Below, piece after piece: positions 18,027 to 25,112 of a DNA stretch of 64,000 nucleotides. A program made the position numbers and the translations under genes. Source of the stretch: Pseudomonas nitroreducens NBRC 12694 (GTDB lineage Bacteria > Pseudomonadota > Gammaproteobacteria > Pseudomonadales > Pseudomonadaceae); NCBI RefSeq assembly GCF_002091755.1, contig NZ_BDAI01000002.1, forward strand, positions 640,072 to 704,071, given 5' to 3'. Under the pieces are notes generated by a model. That model saw nothing but the letters and a program-made list of their open reading frames with translations. It did not search any database and was not told the DNA's origin. The stretch's first letter is position 1. Each line of letters opens with the position of its first letter.

Positions 18027-18408
18027 CGCTTGCTGTGTTCCTTGGTATTCAGAGGCTTCGATCACGAATGCCTATCCTGATCGGTCGCGCCTCCGAGGAC
18101 AAATCGCCGGAAGGCATAACCTAATGCCTTTTTCGCAGCGCCAAGTGCTGGCACAGCAACAGTCGATCAACAGCATTGCTGCCGCAGCAACACCTGCCCA
18201 GCGGCGAATCCCCCCGGAATCCGCGGGCCGCAGCGCTGGCACAAGCCTTGCTGCCCCGCAGGACCGCAGCGCAGCCGCTCTCGTACCTTCCCGCCTGAAT
18301 CGAGCGCACCGACCGTGCCGGCTGCCGGGTCGCATTCCAATGAAGACTTGCCACGCGTGCACCGACAGGGCGACGCCCTACTTCGATGATGGCAACGAGG
18401 ACACCCCT
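18027..18408. other. 382-bp divergent intergenic region, cysE/ssuD
   Basis: It contains the outward promoters of the serine acetyltransferase and SsuD genes. Sulfur-starvation regulation (CysB-type) would be expected, but I could not identify a convincing site. The plus-strand frame that runs through it into ssuD has no domain before ATG 18409. Confidence 0.35.
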
Positions 18409-19551
18409 ATGAGTCTGGATATTTTCTGGTTCCTGCCGACTTCCGGCGACACCCGCTACCTGGGTCATTCCGGCAGCGGCCGCCCGGCGACCAACGAGTA
18501 CATGCGGCAGATCGCGGTCGCCGCCGACCAACTCGGTTACGACGGCCTGTTGATTCCCACGGGCAGCAGTTGCCTGGACCCCTGGGTCACTGCGGCCAGC
18601 CTGGTGCCGGTCACGCAGAGGATCAAGCTGCTGGTGGCGCTGCGCACCTCGCTGGGCAACCCGACAGCCTCCGCGCGCCAGGCCGCCTCCCTGGACCAGG
18701 CCAGTGGCGGTCGGCTGCTGCTCAACGTCGTCCCTGGCGGAGACAGCACTGAGTTGGAGGCGGATGGCGTTTTCCTCGGCCACGACGAACGCTACGCCGC
18801 CTCGGATGAATTCCTCACCATCTGGCGTCGCCTGCTGTCGGGCGAGACGGTGGACTTCGAAGGCCGGCACCTGAAGGTAAAGGGTGCGCAGAACTTCTTC
18901 CCTCCCGTGCAGAAGCCCTACCCGCCCCTGTACTTCGGTGGCTCCTCCCCTGCCGCCCATGAACTGGCCGCCAGGCATGTGGATGCCTACCTGACCTGGG
19001 GCGAGCCACCCGCCGCCGTGGCCGAGAAGATTGCCGACGTGCGCGAACGAGCAGCGCGCCTGGGGCGCACGGTGAGATTCGGCGTGCGCTTGCATGTGAT
19101 CGTGCGGGAAACCAACGAGAAGGCCTGGGCCGCCGCCGACGAACTGATCAGCCACCTGGATGACGCCACCATCGCGGCCGCGCAGTCGAACTACGCGAAG
19201 ATGGATTCGGTCGGCCAGCAGCGCATGGCCGCGCTGCATGGTGGCGACCGCAACAAGCTGGAGGTTGCGCCAAACCTCTGGGCCGGCGTCGGCCTGGTCC
19301 GTGGCGGTGCCGGCACCGCACTGGTAGGCGACCCGCAAACCGTCGCGGCACGCCTGCTGGAATATGCCGCGCTGGGAGTCGACAGCTTCGTGCTGTCGGG
19401 CTACCCGCACCTGGAGGAAGCCTACCGATTTGCCGAGCTGGTATTCCCGCTGCTGCCTGGCAAGGGGCGTGTAACGGTGGATGGCGTGCTCACCGGGGGC
19501 GCCTTCGACGTACGCGCCGGGCGCGAGGAGGCCAAGGACGCTGCCGCCTGA
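18409..19551 (+). CDS. ssuD: FMNH2-dependent alkanesulfonate monooxygenase
   Basis: A 380-residue bacterial luciferase-family enzyme, the usual SsuD length. Recognisable segments are LDIFWFLPTSGDTRYLG at the N-terminus, QASGGRLLLNVVPGGD, and PYPPLYFGGSSPAAHELAA. It releases sulfite from alkanesulfonates using reduced flavin from an SsuE reductase. ATG 18409 has GAGGA seven bases upstream; the frame is open far upstream without homology. No ssuE, ssuC or ssuB lies beside it, and only a C-terminal scrap of an SsuA-type binding protein survives at 24.5 kb. SsuD here must rely on flavin reductase and transporter encoded elsewhere. Confidence 0.92.
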   Translation: MSLDIFWFLPTSGDTRYLGHSGSGRPATNEYMRQIAVAADQLGYDGLLIPTGSSCLDPWVTAASLVPVTQRIKLLVALRTSLGNPTASARQAASLDQASGGRLLLNVVPGGDSTELEADGVFLGHDERYAASDEFLTIWRRLLSGETVDFEGRHLKVKGAQNFFPPVQKPYPPLYFGGSSPAAHELAARHVDAYLTWGEPPAAVAEKIADVRERAARLGRTVRFGVRLHVIVRETNEKAWAAADELISHLDDATIAAAQSNYAKMDSVGQQRMAALHGGDRNKLEVAPNLWAGVGLVRGGAGTALVGDPQTVAARLLEYAALGVDSFVLSGYPHLEEAYRFAELVFPLLPGKGRVTVDGVLTGGAFDVRAGREEAKDAAA

Positions 19552-19588
19552 TCGGTCAGCTCAAGTGTCGGTCCGATGACCAGTATTG

Positions 19589-19606
19589 CCCCTGAGCGAT
19601 CAGGGG
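19589..19606 (+). terminator. Hairpin after ssuD
   Basis: CCCCTGA and TCAGGGG pair around GCGA, 38 bases after the ssuD stop, followed by the short pyrimidine-rich CTACTCTTGTC. A plausible short terminator. Confidence 0.5.
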
Positions 19607-19659
19607 CTACTCTTGTCAGCCATTCCACAGATCGACCCTGCCAGGGAAGTCGCACGACC

Positions 19660-19878
19660 ATGCAATGGCTGATCGAGTATCAACTCAACGGCAAGGACCG
19701 CCACCTGCTCATGCGCGCGCGGAGCATTCCCCATATCAAGGCGATCGCCTTCTCCATCTATGTTCGTGAATTCCCCGAGCAGCCCCGCCCGCTGCACTCC
19801 TCCGCCGAGGTCGAGTCCTGGCTGGGCGCCCGCGGCATTACCATCTGCGACGTCCGCCTGGTCTCGGCGCAGACCTGA
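19660..19878 (+). CDS. Small protein of unknown function (72 aa)
   Basis: A compact frame (starting MQWLIEYQLNGKDRHLLMRA) with a GGGAAG site about ten bases before the ATG. The sequence is balanced in charge, with no membrane helix or cysteine cluster except one C in ITICDVRL. Its plan (strand with YxLNG or YRRNG, then a helix ending in a W/G turn, then a strand) resembles the 57-residue protein at 21346-21519, so both may be members of one small Pseudomonas family. Function unknown. Confidence 0.6.
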   Translation: MQWLIEYQLNGKDRHLLMRARSIPHIKAIAFSIYVREFPEQPRPLHSSAEVESWLGARGITICDVRLVSAQT

Positions 19879-19887
19879 GGCGGCGGC

Positions 19888-20133
19888 CTAGTCTCCCGCC
19901 CTGGCAACACGGTAGGTAACGTCCTGCACGTTGTGGGCCTCCACATTGCGGCGGATGGTGTGGTAGCGCTTCTGGTAGCCGCGCAGATCGTGGATCGGGA
20001 TGTGCAGATGGCGCGCCACGTGGCTCCATGCCCGCGCTTCGCTCATGGATTCGTCCTCGGCTTCGAACTCGAATTCCCGCCCGTCTCGCACAAAGCAGAC
20101 GTGATAACGCCTGGTCAGGGATTCGTCCTGCAT
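19888..20133 (-). CDS. Small protein of unknown function (81 aa)
   Basis: It starts at ATG 20133 behind a GGAGG site. The sequence begins MQDESLTRRYHVCFVRDGRE and is rich in His, Arg and Glu, with an acidic EFEAEDESMSEARAW helix followed by HVARHLHIPIHDLRGYQKRY. No known domain is recognised. It converges with the 72-residue gene at 19660-19878, only nine bases apart. Good ribosome site and codon use make it a likely real gene. Confidence 0.6.
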   Translation of the reverse strand: MQDESLTRRYHVCFVRDGREFEFEAEDESMSEARAWSHVARHLHIPIHDLRGYQKRYHTIRRNVEAHNVQDVTYRVARAGD

Positions 20134-20213
20134 GGTGCCTCCGGATTCTGGCTCTCTCCCAAGCACTGACCGGGCGACCGTAGCGGCGGTTCAAATCGAT
20201 CGTTCGAGCTGGA

Positions 20214-20453
20214 TCAGTCCATGACCACCCATGAAATGGTGCCTCCCTCGCCGGACGCATGGTGCAGCACGAGATCGATGCGGTGGGCGGCGTGAAGCAG
20301 GGTTTCCGCGTCGTGTTCCAGCAACTGCGCCGCGGCCATCAGCGCCGATGCCGTGTCGGCAGTGCCGGCCTTGAGCGCGGCCTCGCGCAGCACCTGGACA
20401 ACGCAGGTCTCGTTGAAAGCCGAGGCCATTAGCACCTTCCGCAGTCGTTCCAC
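20214..20453 (-). CDS. Small helical protein of unknown function (79 aa)
   Basis: Begins at a GTG with GGGAGG six bases upstream. The sequence is almost wholly helical and alanine-rich (VLREAALKAGTADTASALMA, AAQLLEHDAETLLHAAHRID) and ends with HHASGEGGTISWVVMD. There is no signal peptide or DNA-binding motif that I recognise. It lies upstream of and in the same direction as the 81-residue gene, 80 bp away, so the two may be co-transcribed. Confidence 0.55.
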   Translation of the reverse strand: MERLRKVLMASAFNETCVVQVLREAALKAGTADTASALMAAAQLLEHDAETLLHAAHRIDLVLHHASGEGGTISWVVMD

Positions 20454-20556
20454 GTCAGCCTCCCTTGGCCCTGTGCGCCTGTGAGGAATAGCTCCATTTG
20501 ACCCAGTGCGTCGCCTCGGCCGACGATTGGCGCGGCTTGCGAGCTCGGCTATTATT

Positions 20557-20603
20557 GGTAACGCGTTACCATGAAGGGCAGATCAATACGGTAACGCGTT
20601 ACC
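20557..20603. promoter_or_regulatory. Paired palindromic element, copy 2
   Basis: Two perfect copies of GGTAACGCGTTACC (20557-20570 and 20590-20603), centres 33 bp apart, exactly as at 15832-15877. The first extends to a 16-bp palindrome TGGTAACGCGTTACCA. The second ends 20 bases before the ATG of the 86-residue KGRPRK protein, so a protein bound here would cover the promoter or ribosome-loading region of that gene. It looks like an autoregulatory double operator; the regulator is unknown. Confidence 0.75.
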
Positions 20604-20623
20604 AACCCCCTGACGAGGCCCGC

Positions 20624-20884
20624 ATGAAAGACGCCAAGGACAGAGCCACTCGCGACGCTTTCGAAGCCCCGAGCAAAGGCCGCCCCCGCAAGGAAGGCGC
20701 CATGACCAACGCCGAAAAGCAGGCCGCCTACCGCAAGCGCCGCGCGGAATCCGGCGGCGGTGCGGTCATGCTCAACAACGAAGAAATCTGGCTGATCTGC
20801 CACGCCCTCGATGGCAAGGTCTGGGAGGCGGACGCCGAGCAGCGGCAGAAGCTCATCGGCCGGCTTCGCAAACGCGTGGTGTGA
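20624..20884 (+). CDS. Small basic protein with AT-hook-like KGRPRK motif (86 aa)
   Basis: Starts at ATG 20624 with GAGG upstream; the frame is open further back, but that part is formed by the palindromes. The N-terminus is charged and carries SKGRPRKEGAMTNAEKQAAY (about residues 18-37), whose GRP core resembles an AT-hook minor-groove-binding motif, followed by RKRRAE. The second half, ending KLIGRLRKRVV, is a predicted helix. It is probably a small nucleic-acid-binding protein. It lies directly behind the paired palindrome, so it may be the regulator or its target. No characterised homologue comes to mind. Confidence 0.65.
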   Translation: MKDAKDRATRDAFEAPSKGRPRKEGAMTNAEKQAAYRKRRAESGGGAVMLNNEEIWLICHALDGKVWEADAEQRQKLIGRLRKRVV

Positions 20885-21054
20885 CGGGTGTGCCAGCAGG
20901 CGAACTCCGCTCGGTCGTGCTCCCCCATATAACGAGCGGCCGCCCGATTCATGCCTGATCGTTCTTAAAATCAGTCGAACACCGCTGATCGATTTGTTTC
21001 GGATGAAGTGAATGCACCGCATTCGCCCATTCACTTCCCACGGAGTAGTTCCCC

Positions 21055-21222
21055 ATGGCCGAACACAGAGGTGGTAAAGGCAACTTTGCGGAAGACCCCC
21101 AGCGGGCATCCGAGGCCGGCAGGAAAGGCGGCCAGCATAGCGGCGGCAATTTCAAGAATGACCCGGCGCGTGCATCCGAGGCGGGTCGCAAGGGAGGCCA
21201 GCGCAGCCGCGCTGATCACTGA
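21055..21222 (+). CDS. KGG-repeat stress protein (YciG-like)
   Basis: A 55-residue hydrophilic protein with two copies of a repeat: GNFAEDPQRASEAGRKGGQ (about 9-27) and GNFKNDPARASEAGRKGGQ (about 31-49). This is the KGG / conidiation-10-like motif of stress proteins such as YciG and GsiB. In P. aeruginosa the homologue is next to katE and is induced under general stress and in biofilms. Here it is 11.7 kb from katE, with other genes between. A GGAG site lies nine bases upstream and a strong terminator follows. Confidence 0.88.
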   Translation: MAEHRGGKGNFAEDPQRASEAGRKGGQHSGGNFKNDPARASEAGRKGGQRSRADH

Positions 21223-21283
21223 CCGGCAGAGGGTGGTCTCCGGCGCTCGCCGGCACGATGAATCCACCCTGCTCTCTTCAACG

Positions 21284-21313
21284 AAAACGGCGCCCAGGGA
21301 CGGGCGCCGTTTT
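21284..21313. terminator. Bidirectional rho-independent terminator
   Basis: AAAACGGCGCCC and GGGCGCCGTTTT form a 12-bp stem with a 6-base loop. With A-run on one side and T-run on the other it can end both the KGG gene transcript and the converging minus-strand small gene. Confidence 0.85.
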
Positions 21314-21345
21314 CGCTGGCCGCCATCGGTGCGGCGGGCCCCCGG

Positions 21346-21519
21346 TCACTGAGTGCAGAGCACCTCGCTGACCTGGATATCGGAGCGCGAATCGCGCCCG
21401 ATCGGCCCATGCAGTGCGCGGACGAATTGTTGCGCCTGCTGGCGGCTCAGGCTCTCCTGCACCAGCACAGTGCTCATGGGTTGGCCGTTGCGGCGGTAGC
21501 GGATCAGGTACGCGTGCAT
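21346..21519 (-). CDS. Small protein of unknown function (57 aa)
   Basis: ATG 21519 is preceded by GAGGAGAG at seven bases, a strong ribosome site. The sequence starts MHAYLIRYRRNGQPMSTVLV and has a helix QESLSRQQAQQFVRALHG. The pattern (AYLIRYRRNG strand, amphipathic helix, SDIQVSEVLC strand) parallels the 72-residue protein at 19660-19878. The upstream frame is open much further, but only from here is there a ribosome site. Function unknown. Confidence 0.6.
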   Translation of the reverse strand: MHAYLIRYRRNGQPMSTVLVQESLSRQQAQQFVRALHGPIGRDSRSDIQVSEVLCTQ

Positions 21520-21896
21520 GGCGATCTCTCCTCGGTTGGCTGGTGGCAGACGAAACTCGCAGGAGCAACTATAGGCACAGCTCCGGCAAAGAGCGGGATC
21601 GGTACCGTTTCGGCATGGACCTGATACTGGGAGTCGCAATACTGGCAGTCGTTCAAGGTGTGTGGCAGACGCTCCCGATAGGGCCGTCCGCGCGCAATTC
21701 CTGAACCTTCGATGGGGCTGCCGCTCACAATTCACGGCAGCCCCATGCAGGCTCAGTCGGTACGAATCTGCCAGGCGCCATCGATTTCCGGCGGCTCGCA
21801 GTCGCAGCGAGGTCCGTCTGGCCCGGACCGGCAAACGCACCCGCAAATGGCGCCGGGCACGGGCCAGGCTGCTGTGATTCGCGAAAGGAGGTTCAG
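21520..21896. other. 377-bp intergenic region with a 12-bp hairpin
   Basis: ATGGGGCTGCCG (21712-21723) and CGGCAGCCCCAT (21735-21746) form a perfect 12-bp stem with an 11-base loop. There is no T-run, so it may be a processing or protein-binding structure in the leader of the phosphoribosyltransferase gene, or the end of a small RNA. No coding frame is convincing. Confidence 0.5.
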
Positions 21897-22538
21897 ATGC
21901 CCTCAGTGCGATACACCAATCGTCGCCATGCCGGCGTGGCGCTGGCGATGGTCCTGCGCGACATGCCGCTGGAAAACCCGCTGATCCTCGCTCTGCCCCG
22001 CGGTGGCGTGCCCGTCGCCAAGGAGGTCGCCCGAGCGCTGGGCGCGCCGCTGGATGTACTGCTGGTGCGCAAGATCGGCGCACCCGGCAACGAGGAGTAC
22101 GCCCTGGGCGCCATTGTCGACGGCCCCGAGCCAAACTGGGTGGTGGACGAACAGATGCTCGAGCAGCTTGATCCGCCGCCGGAATGGTTTGAACAGCAGG
22201 TGCTGGAGCAGATCCGCGAACTGGAGCGGCGCCGTTTGCTGTACCGCGGCGCGAAGGCGCCAGCGCAACTCGAGGATCGCGACCTGATCGTCGTCGATGA
22301 CGGCCTGGCGACTGGCAGCAGTGTGCGCGCCGCGCTCAAGTACCTGCGTGCACAGCACCCGCACAAGGTGGTGCTCGCCGTTCCGGTGGGCCCGGCGGAA
22401 ACCGTGCAGAAGCTGCGTGACGAGGTGGATACCCTGATCTGCCTGGACACGCCGTCACCGTTCCGCGCAGTGGGTGATCACTACCGGGACTTCCACCAAC
22501 TCACTGACCAGGAAGTGATCGACCTGCTGGCCAAGTAG
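21897..22538 (+). CDS. Phosphoribosyltransferase family protein
   Basis: A 213-residue type I phosphoribosyltransferase-fold protein. The PRPP-binding signature is DLIVVDDGLATGSSVRAALK (about residues 127-146), and a preceding strand/loop is LALPRGGVPVAKEVAR. The ribosome site AAGGAGG lies directly upstream. Stand-alone proteins of this kind (some fused to hydrolases) occur in stress clusters of many bacteria. The base or nucleoside used is unknown. A REP pair closes the transcription unit. Confidence 0.88.
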   Translation: MPSVRYTNRRHAGVALAMVLRDMPLENPLILALPRGGVPVAKEVARALGAPLDVLLVRKIGAPGNEEYALGAIVDGPEPNWVVDEQMLEQLDPPPEWFEQQVLEQIRELERRRLLYRGAKAPAQLEDRDLIVVDDGLATGSSVRAALKYLRAQHPHKVVLAVPVGPAETVQKLRDEVDTLICLDTPSPFRAVGDHYRDFHQLTDQEVIDLLAK

Positions 22539-22555
22539 GCGCGCTTGAGCTTTTC

Positions 22556-22632
22556 GCAGGAGCGAGTCTGCTCGCGAACCGCTCGACTACGGAGCCGCCG
22601 GGATACTCGTTCACGAGCCGGCTCGCTCCTGC
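22556..22632. repeat. REP-type inverted pair
   Basis: GCAGGAGCGAGTCTGCTCGC and the inverted arm ending GGCTCGCTCCTGC enclose about 30 bases. This is a diverged copy of the Pseudomonas REP, placed between the phosphoribosyltransferase stop and the LacI regulator stop, where it may end both transcripts. Confidence 0.75.
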
Positions 22633-22655
22633 AGTGGATGGACAGGCTGAAGGGC

Positions 22656-23696
22656 TCAGGCGCTTTCGCGCTCCAGCACCCGGCAGCCGAGCAGGTTCAG
22701 ACGTTCCACCTCGCCATCCAGTGGCACCACACCGATGGACTGCAGCACGCGCAGCGCTGCGATCTCGCCGATCTCGCGGGCTGGCGGCTTGATGGTGGAC
22801 AGGTTGGGCAGCAGCATCGGCGCGAAGGGATAGTCACCGAACCCCAGCACCGCGCACTCATCAGGAATCTTCAGCCCTGCGCGCTGCCCCGCGAGCAGGC
22901 CACCGGCAGCGAGGTTGTCGTTGGCGAAGACGATCGCCTCGGGACGGTGCGACCCTCGTGCCATCAATGATTCCATGGCCTGCCGCCCAGCCTCGAAAGG
23001 CGCGCTCTCGGTGGGTACGAACATCCAGGGCTCGCCACCCAGTTCGCGCAAGGAATCGGCATAGCCGTCGCGGCGGTCCAGGGCGCTGAAGTCTCCTGGC
23101 GCGCTGTTCTGCACGAAGGCGATTCGCCGGTAGCCCTTGCCGTGCAGGTAGTGCACGGCATCCACGCCGACCTGGTAATGGGAAAAACCGACCTGGATCG
23201 GCGCGCGCCCAGGCTGGTAATCCCACACCTCCACCACTGGCATGTCCGCCCCTGCAATGAGCTTTTCGGTGGCCGGCGTATGGAAATGGCTGGTCAGCAC
23301 CAGCGCCGCCGGGTTCCAGCCGAGAAAGGCGCGTACGGCGTTTTCCTCCCTGTCTTCGGAGAAGTAGCTGGATGCCAGCAGCAGTTGGTAACCGTGCGCG
23401 GCCAGGGTGTCGCTGAAGGCCTGGATGGTGTCGGCGAAGATCGGCCCGGAAATGTTCGGCACCACCATCCCCACTACCCTGCCCCGCGCCGAGGCCAGCC
23501 CGCCGGCAACCTGGTTGGGCACGTAACCCAGCTCCTCCACTGCCGCGGCGATGCGCTCGCGCAGGTCATCCGACAGCTGCGCCGGCTGGTTGAAGTAGCG
23601 CGACACGCTGATGGCGGAAACCCTCGCCAGCTCCGCCACGGCGGTGAGCGTCACGCGCCCTGCCCCACGGCGTTTGCGCGGTATCTGGTTGGCCAA
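22656..23696 (-). CDS. LacI family transcriptional regulator (GntR/GnuR-like)
   Basis: A 346-residue repressor of classical design. The helix-turn-helix is VTLTAVAELARVSAISVSRY (about residues 15-34) with the hinge helix ELGYVPNQVAGGLAS, then a periplasmic-binding-like sugar domain (VVGMVVPNISGPIFADTIQA to the end). The length is standard. An operator-like palindrome TGTTAGCGCTAACA stands 88 bases upstream, between this gene and the broken TonB-receptor gene, so it probably controls itself and once controlled that receptor. The effector is likely a sugar acid or similar small molecule; this is inference. Confidence 0.9.
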   Translation of the reverse strand: MANQIPRKRRGAGRVTLTAVAELARVSAISVSRYFNQPAQLSDDLRERIAAAVEELGYVPNQVAGGLASARGRVVGMVVPNISGPIFADTIQAFSDTLAAHGYQLLLASSYFSEDREENAVRAFLGWNPAALVLTSHFHTPATEKLIAGADMPVVEVWDYQPGRAPIQVGFSHYQVGVDAVHYLHGKGYRRIAFVQNSAPGDFSALDRRDGYADSLRELGGEPWMFVPTESAPFEAGRQAMESLMARGSHRPEAIVFANDNLAAGGLLAGQRAGLKIPDECAVLGFGDYPFAPMLLPNLSTIKPPAREIGEIAALRVLQSIGVVPLDGEVERLNLLGCRVLERESA

Positions 23697-23784
23697 TTCG
23701 GCGCTCCTGTTTCTTTAAGTCAGGAATATAAACGTAATTTTTAATTATTTGACGATCTATCTAGTGATTCAGGATACTCGCCAA

Positions 23785-23798
23785 TGTTAGCGCTAACA
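23785..23798. promoter_or_regulatory. LacI-type operator palindrome
   Basis: TGTTAGCGCTAACA is a perfect 14-bp palindrome with the central CG expected for LacI-family operators. It lies between the divergent LacI regulator and TonB-receptor remnant, within an AT-rich promoter region. Confidence 0.7.
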
Positions 23799-23916
23799 AC
23801 ACAAACTGTCCGCAACGATTCCAGCCACTCGCACGAGCGAGCGCTCGTGACAGTCCCGTAGAGAAAAGCGCCCCGAAATGAGAAACGAGGGCGGACCAGG
23901 GCACGAAGGAGTGGCT

Positions 23917-24459
23917 ATGCAATCGCAACAATGGGGGACGCTCGGCCGTCCGCAATTCACCGGCCGACGCAGCGCGCTGGCCCTGGGCATCGCCAGTGTG
24001 ATCGGCGCGCTGGCCTGCAGCGTGCAGGCAGCCGAAACCACGGGCAGCAACACCCAGTCCGCCGACTCGGCGCCGACGCTCAAGGCAGTGACCGTCACCG
24101 CGACCCGTCGCGAAGAGTCGCTGCAGAAGGTCCCCGTCGCAGTCTCGGTGATCGACGGCGAACAGCTGGAGCGCGACAACCGCAACAACGTGTCGAGCAT
24201 CGTCCAACAGGTGCCGACCCTGAATTTCCGCACCGGCGCCTCGAACAAGGACACCTCGCTGTTCGTGCGTGGCGTGGGCACCATTTCCACCTCCCCCGGC
24301 GTCGAGCCGAGCGTGTCGACGGTGATCGACGGCGTAGCGCTCGGCCGGCCCGGCCAGGCGACCCTGGACCTGCTTGACGTCGAGCGCATCGAAGTGCTGC
24401 GCGGCCCACAGGGCACGCTGTTCGGCAAGAACGCCTCGGCCGGCGTGCTCTGGGATTGA
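23917..24459 (+). pseudogene. 5' fragment of a TonB-dependent receptor
   Basis: ATG 23917 has GAAGGAG five bases upstream. The product has a signal peptide (ALALGIASVIGALACSVQA), a TonB-box region (LKAVTVTATRREESLQ) and the start of the plug domain through LDVERIEVLRGPQGTLFGKN. It then reads ASAGVLWD and stops, after about 180 residues. Receptors of this class need about 700-800, including a 22-strand barrel, so it cannot function. The following sequence is the 3' end of an unrelated ssuA-like gene, so a deletion has joined the two. The LacI operator upstream suggests the receptor once imported a carbohydrate-like ligand. Confidence 0.88.
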
Positions 24460-24773
24460 GCGGGCCGTTCTACCTGTCCAGCCGTGAGTACGCTGGAGCG
24501 AATCCCGAGTTCATCCGCCAGGTACTGGACAGCCTCAACCAGGCCGAAGCCCTGACCCGTAGCGACGAAACCGGCAGCGTAGCGATCATGGCGCGCGTCA
24601 CCGGCCTCTCTCCGGACGTGATCGCGGAAACCTTCAAGCATCGCCCGCCCTCGCCTATCCGTCCGCTGGAGGATGCAGACATTGCCGCACAGCAGCGCAC
24701 CGCCGACCTGTTCCTCGCCGAGCGCATCCTGCCCCGCACCGTCGACGTCAGTGCCGCACGCTGGAGGCCCTGA
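24456..24773 (+). pseudogene. ssuA: 3' fragment of an aliphatic-sulfonate binding protein gene
   Basis: The frame from 24456 encodes about 105 residues matching the C-terminus of SsuA-type periplasmic binding proteins: GPFYLSSREYAGANPEF, SLNQAEALTRSDETGSVAIM, TFKHRPPSPIRPL, and DIAAQQRTADLFLAERILPR. The N-terminal two-thirds, including any signal peptide, is missing. The homology begins right at the point where the TonB receptor reading frame ends, so this is the other half of a deletion junction. It fits the lone ssuD gene at 18.4 kb: this strain appears to have lost most of a sulfonate uptake operon here. Confidence 0.78.
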
Positions 24774-24787
24774 CAGCTTCCGCCCTT

Positions 24788-24866
24788 TGTAGGAGCGAGC
24801 TTGCTCGCGAACGAAGTTCCCGGCGAGTCGGGCGCTTGGCCGTTCGCGAGCAAGCTCGCTCCTACA
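24788..24866. repeat. REP inverted pair, perfect 26-bp arms
   Basis: The arm at 24788-24813 (core GGAGCGAGCTTGCTCGCGAA) is an exact inverted match of 24841-24866, separated by 27 bases. This is the best-conserved copy of the Pseudomonas REP in the window; it follows the SsuA remnant. Confidence 0.85.
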
Positions 24867-25112
24867 GGTGCAATTCCGCTCCTACGCACATGCGAGATTC
24901 ATGTAAATGGTTATCTAATCGGTTACTTTATATTTCTTCCAGTTATTAGATAGACCAATTCATTCCTTCTCCGCAGCCCCGCCGCACTGCCACACTCGGC
25001 TTCGCCGGCGGGCGACCCTCGCCGCTCTACAGCGGGCTTCTCCCACCCTCGAGCGCCCGCTCTCGATCACCCCGGGACCCCGTCAAACGAGCGTGGCCCG
25101 ACAAGGAGCTGG
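24867..25112 (+). promoter_or_regulatory. AT-rich promoter region with an inverted repeat
   Basis: TATCTAAT (24912-24919) and ATTAGATA (24945-24952) are 8-bp inverted arms 25 bases apart in a markedly AT-rich stretch, upstream of the ABC importer genes. This could bind a regulator of the importer. No exact -35/-10 pair is assigned. Confidence 0.45.
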
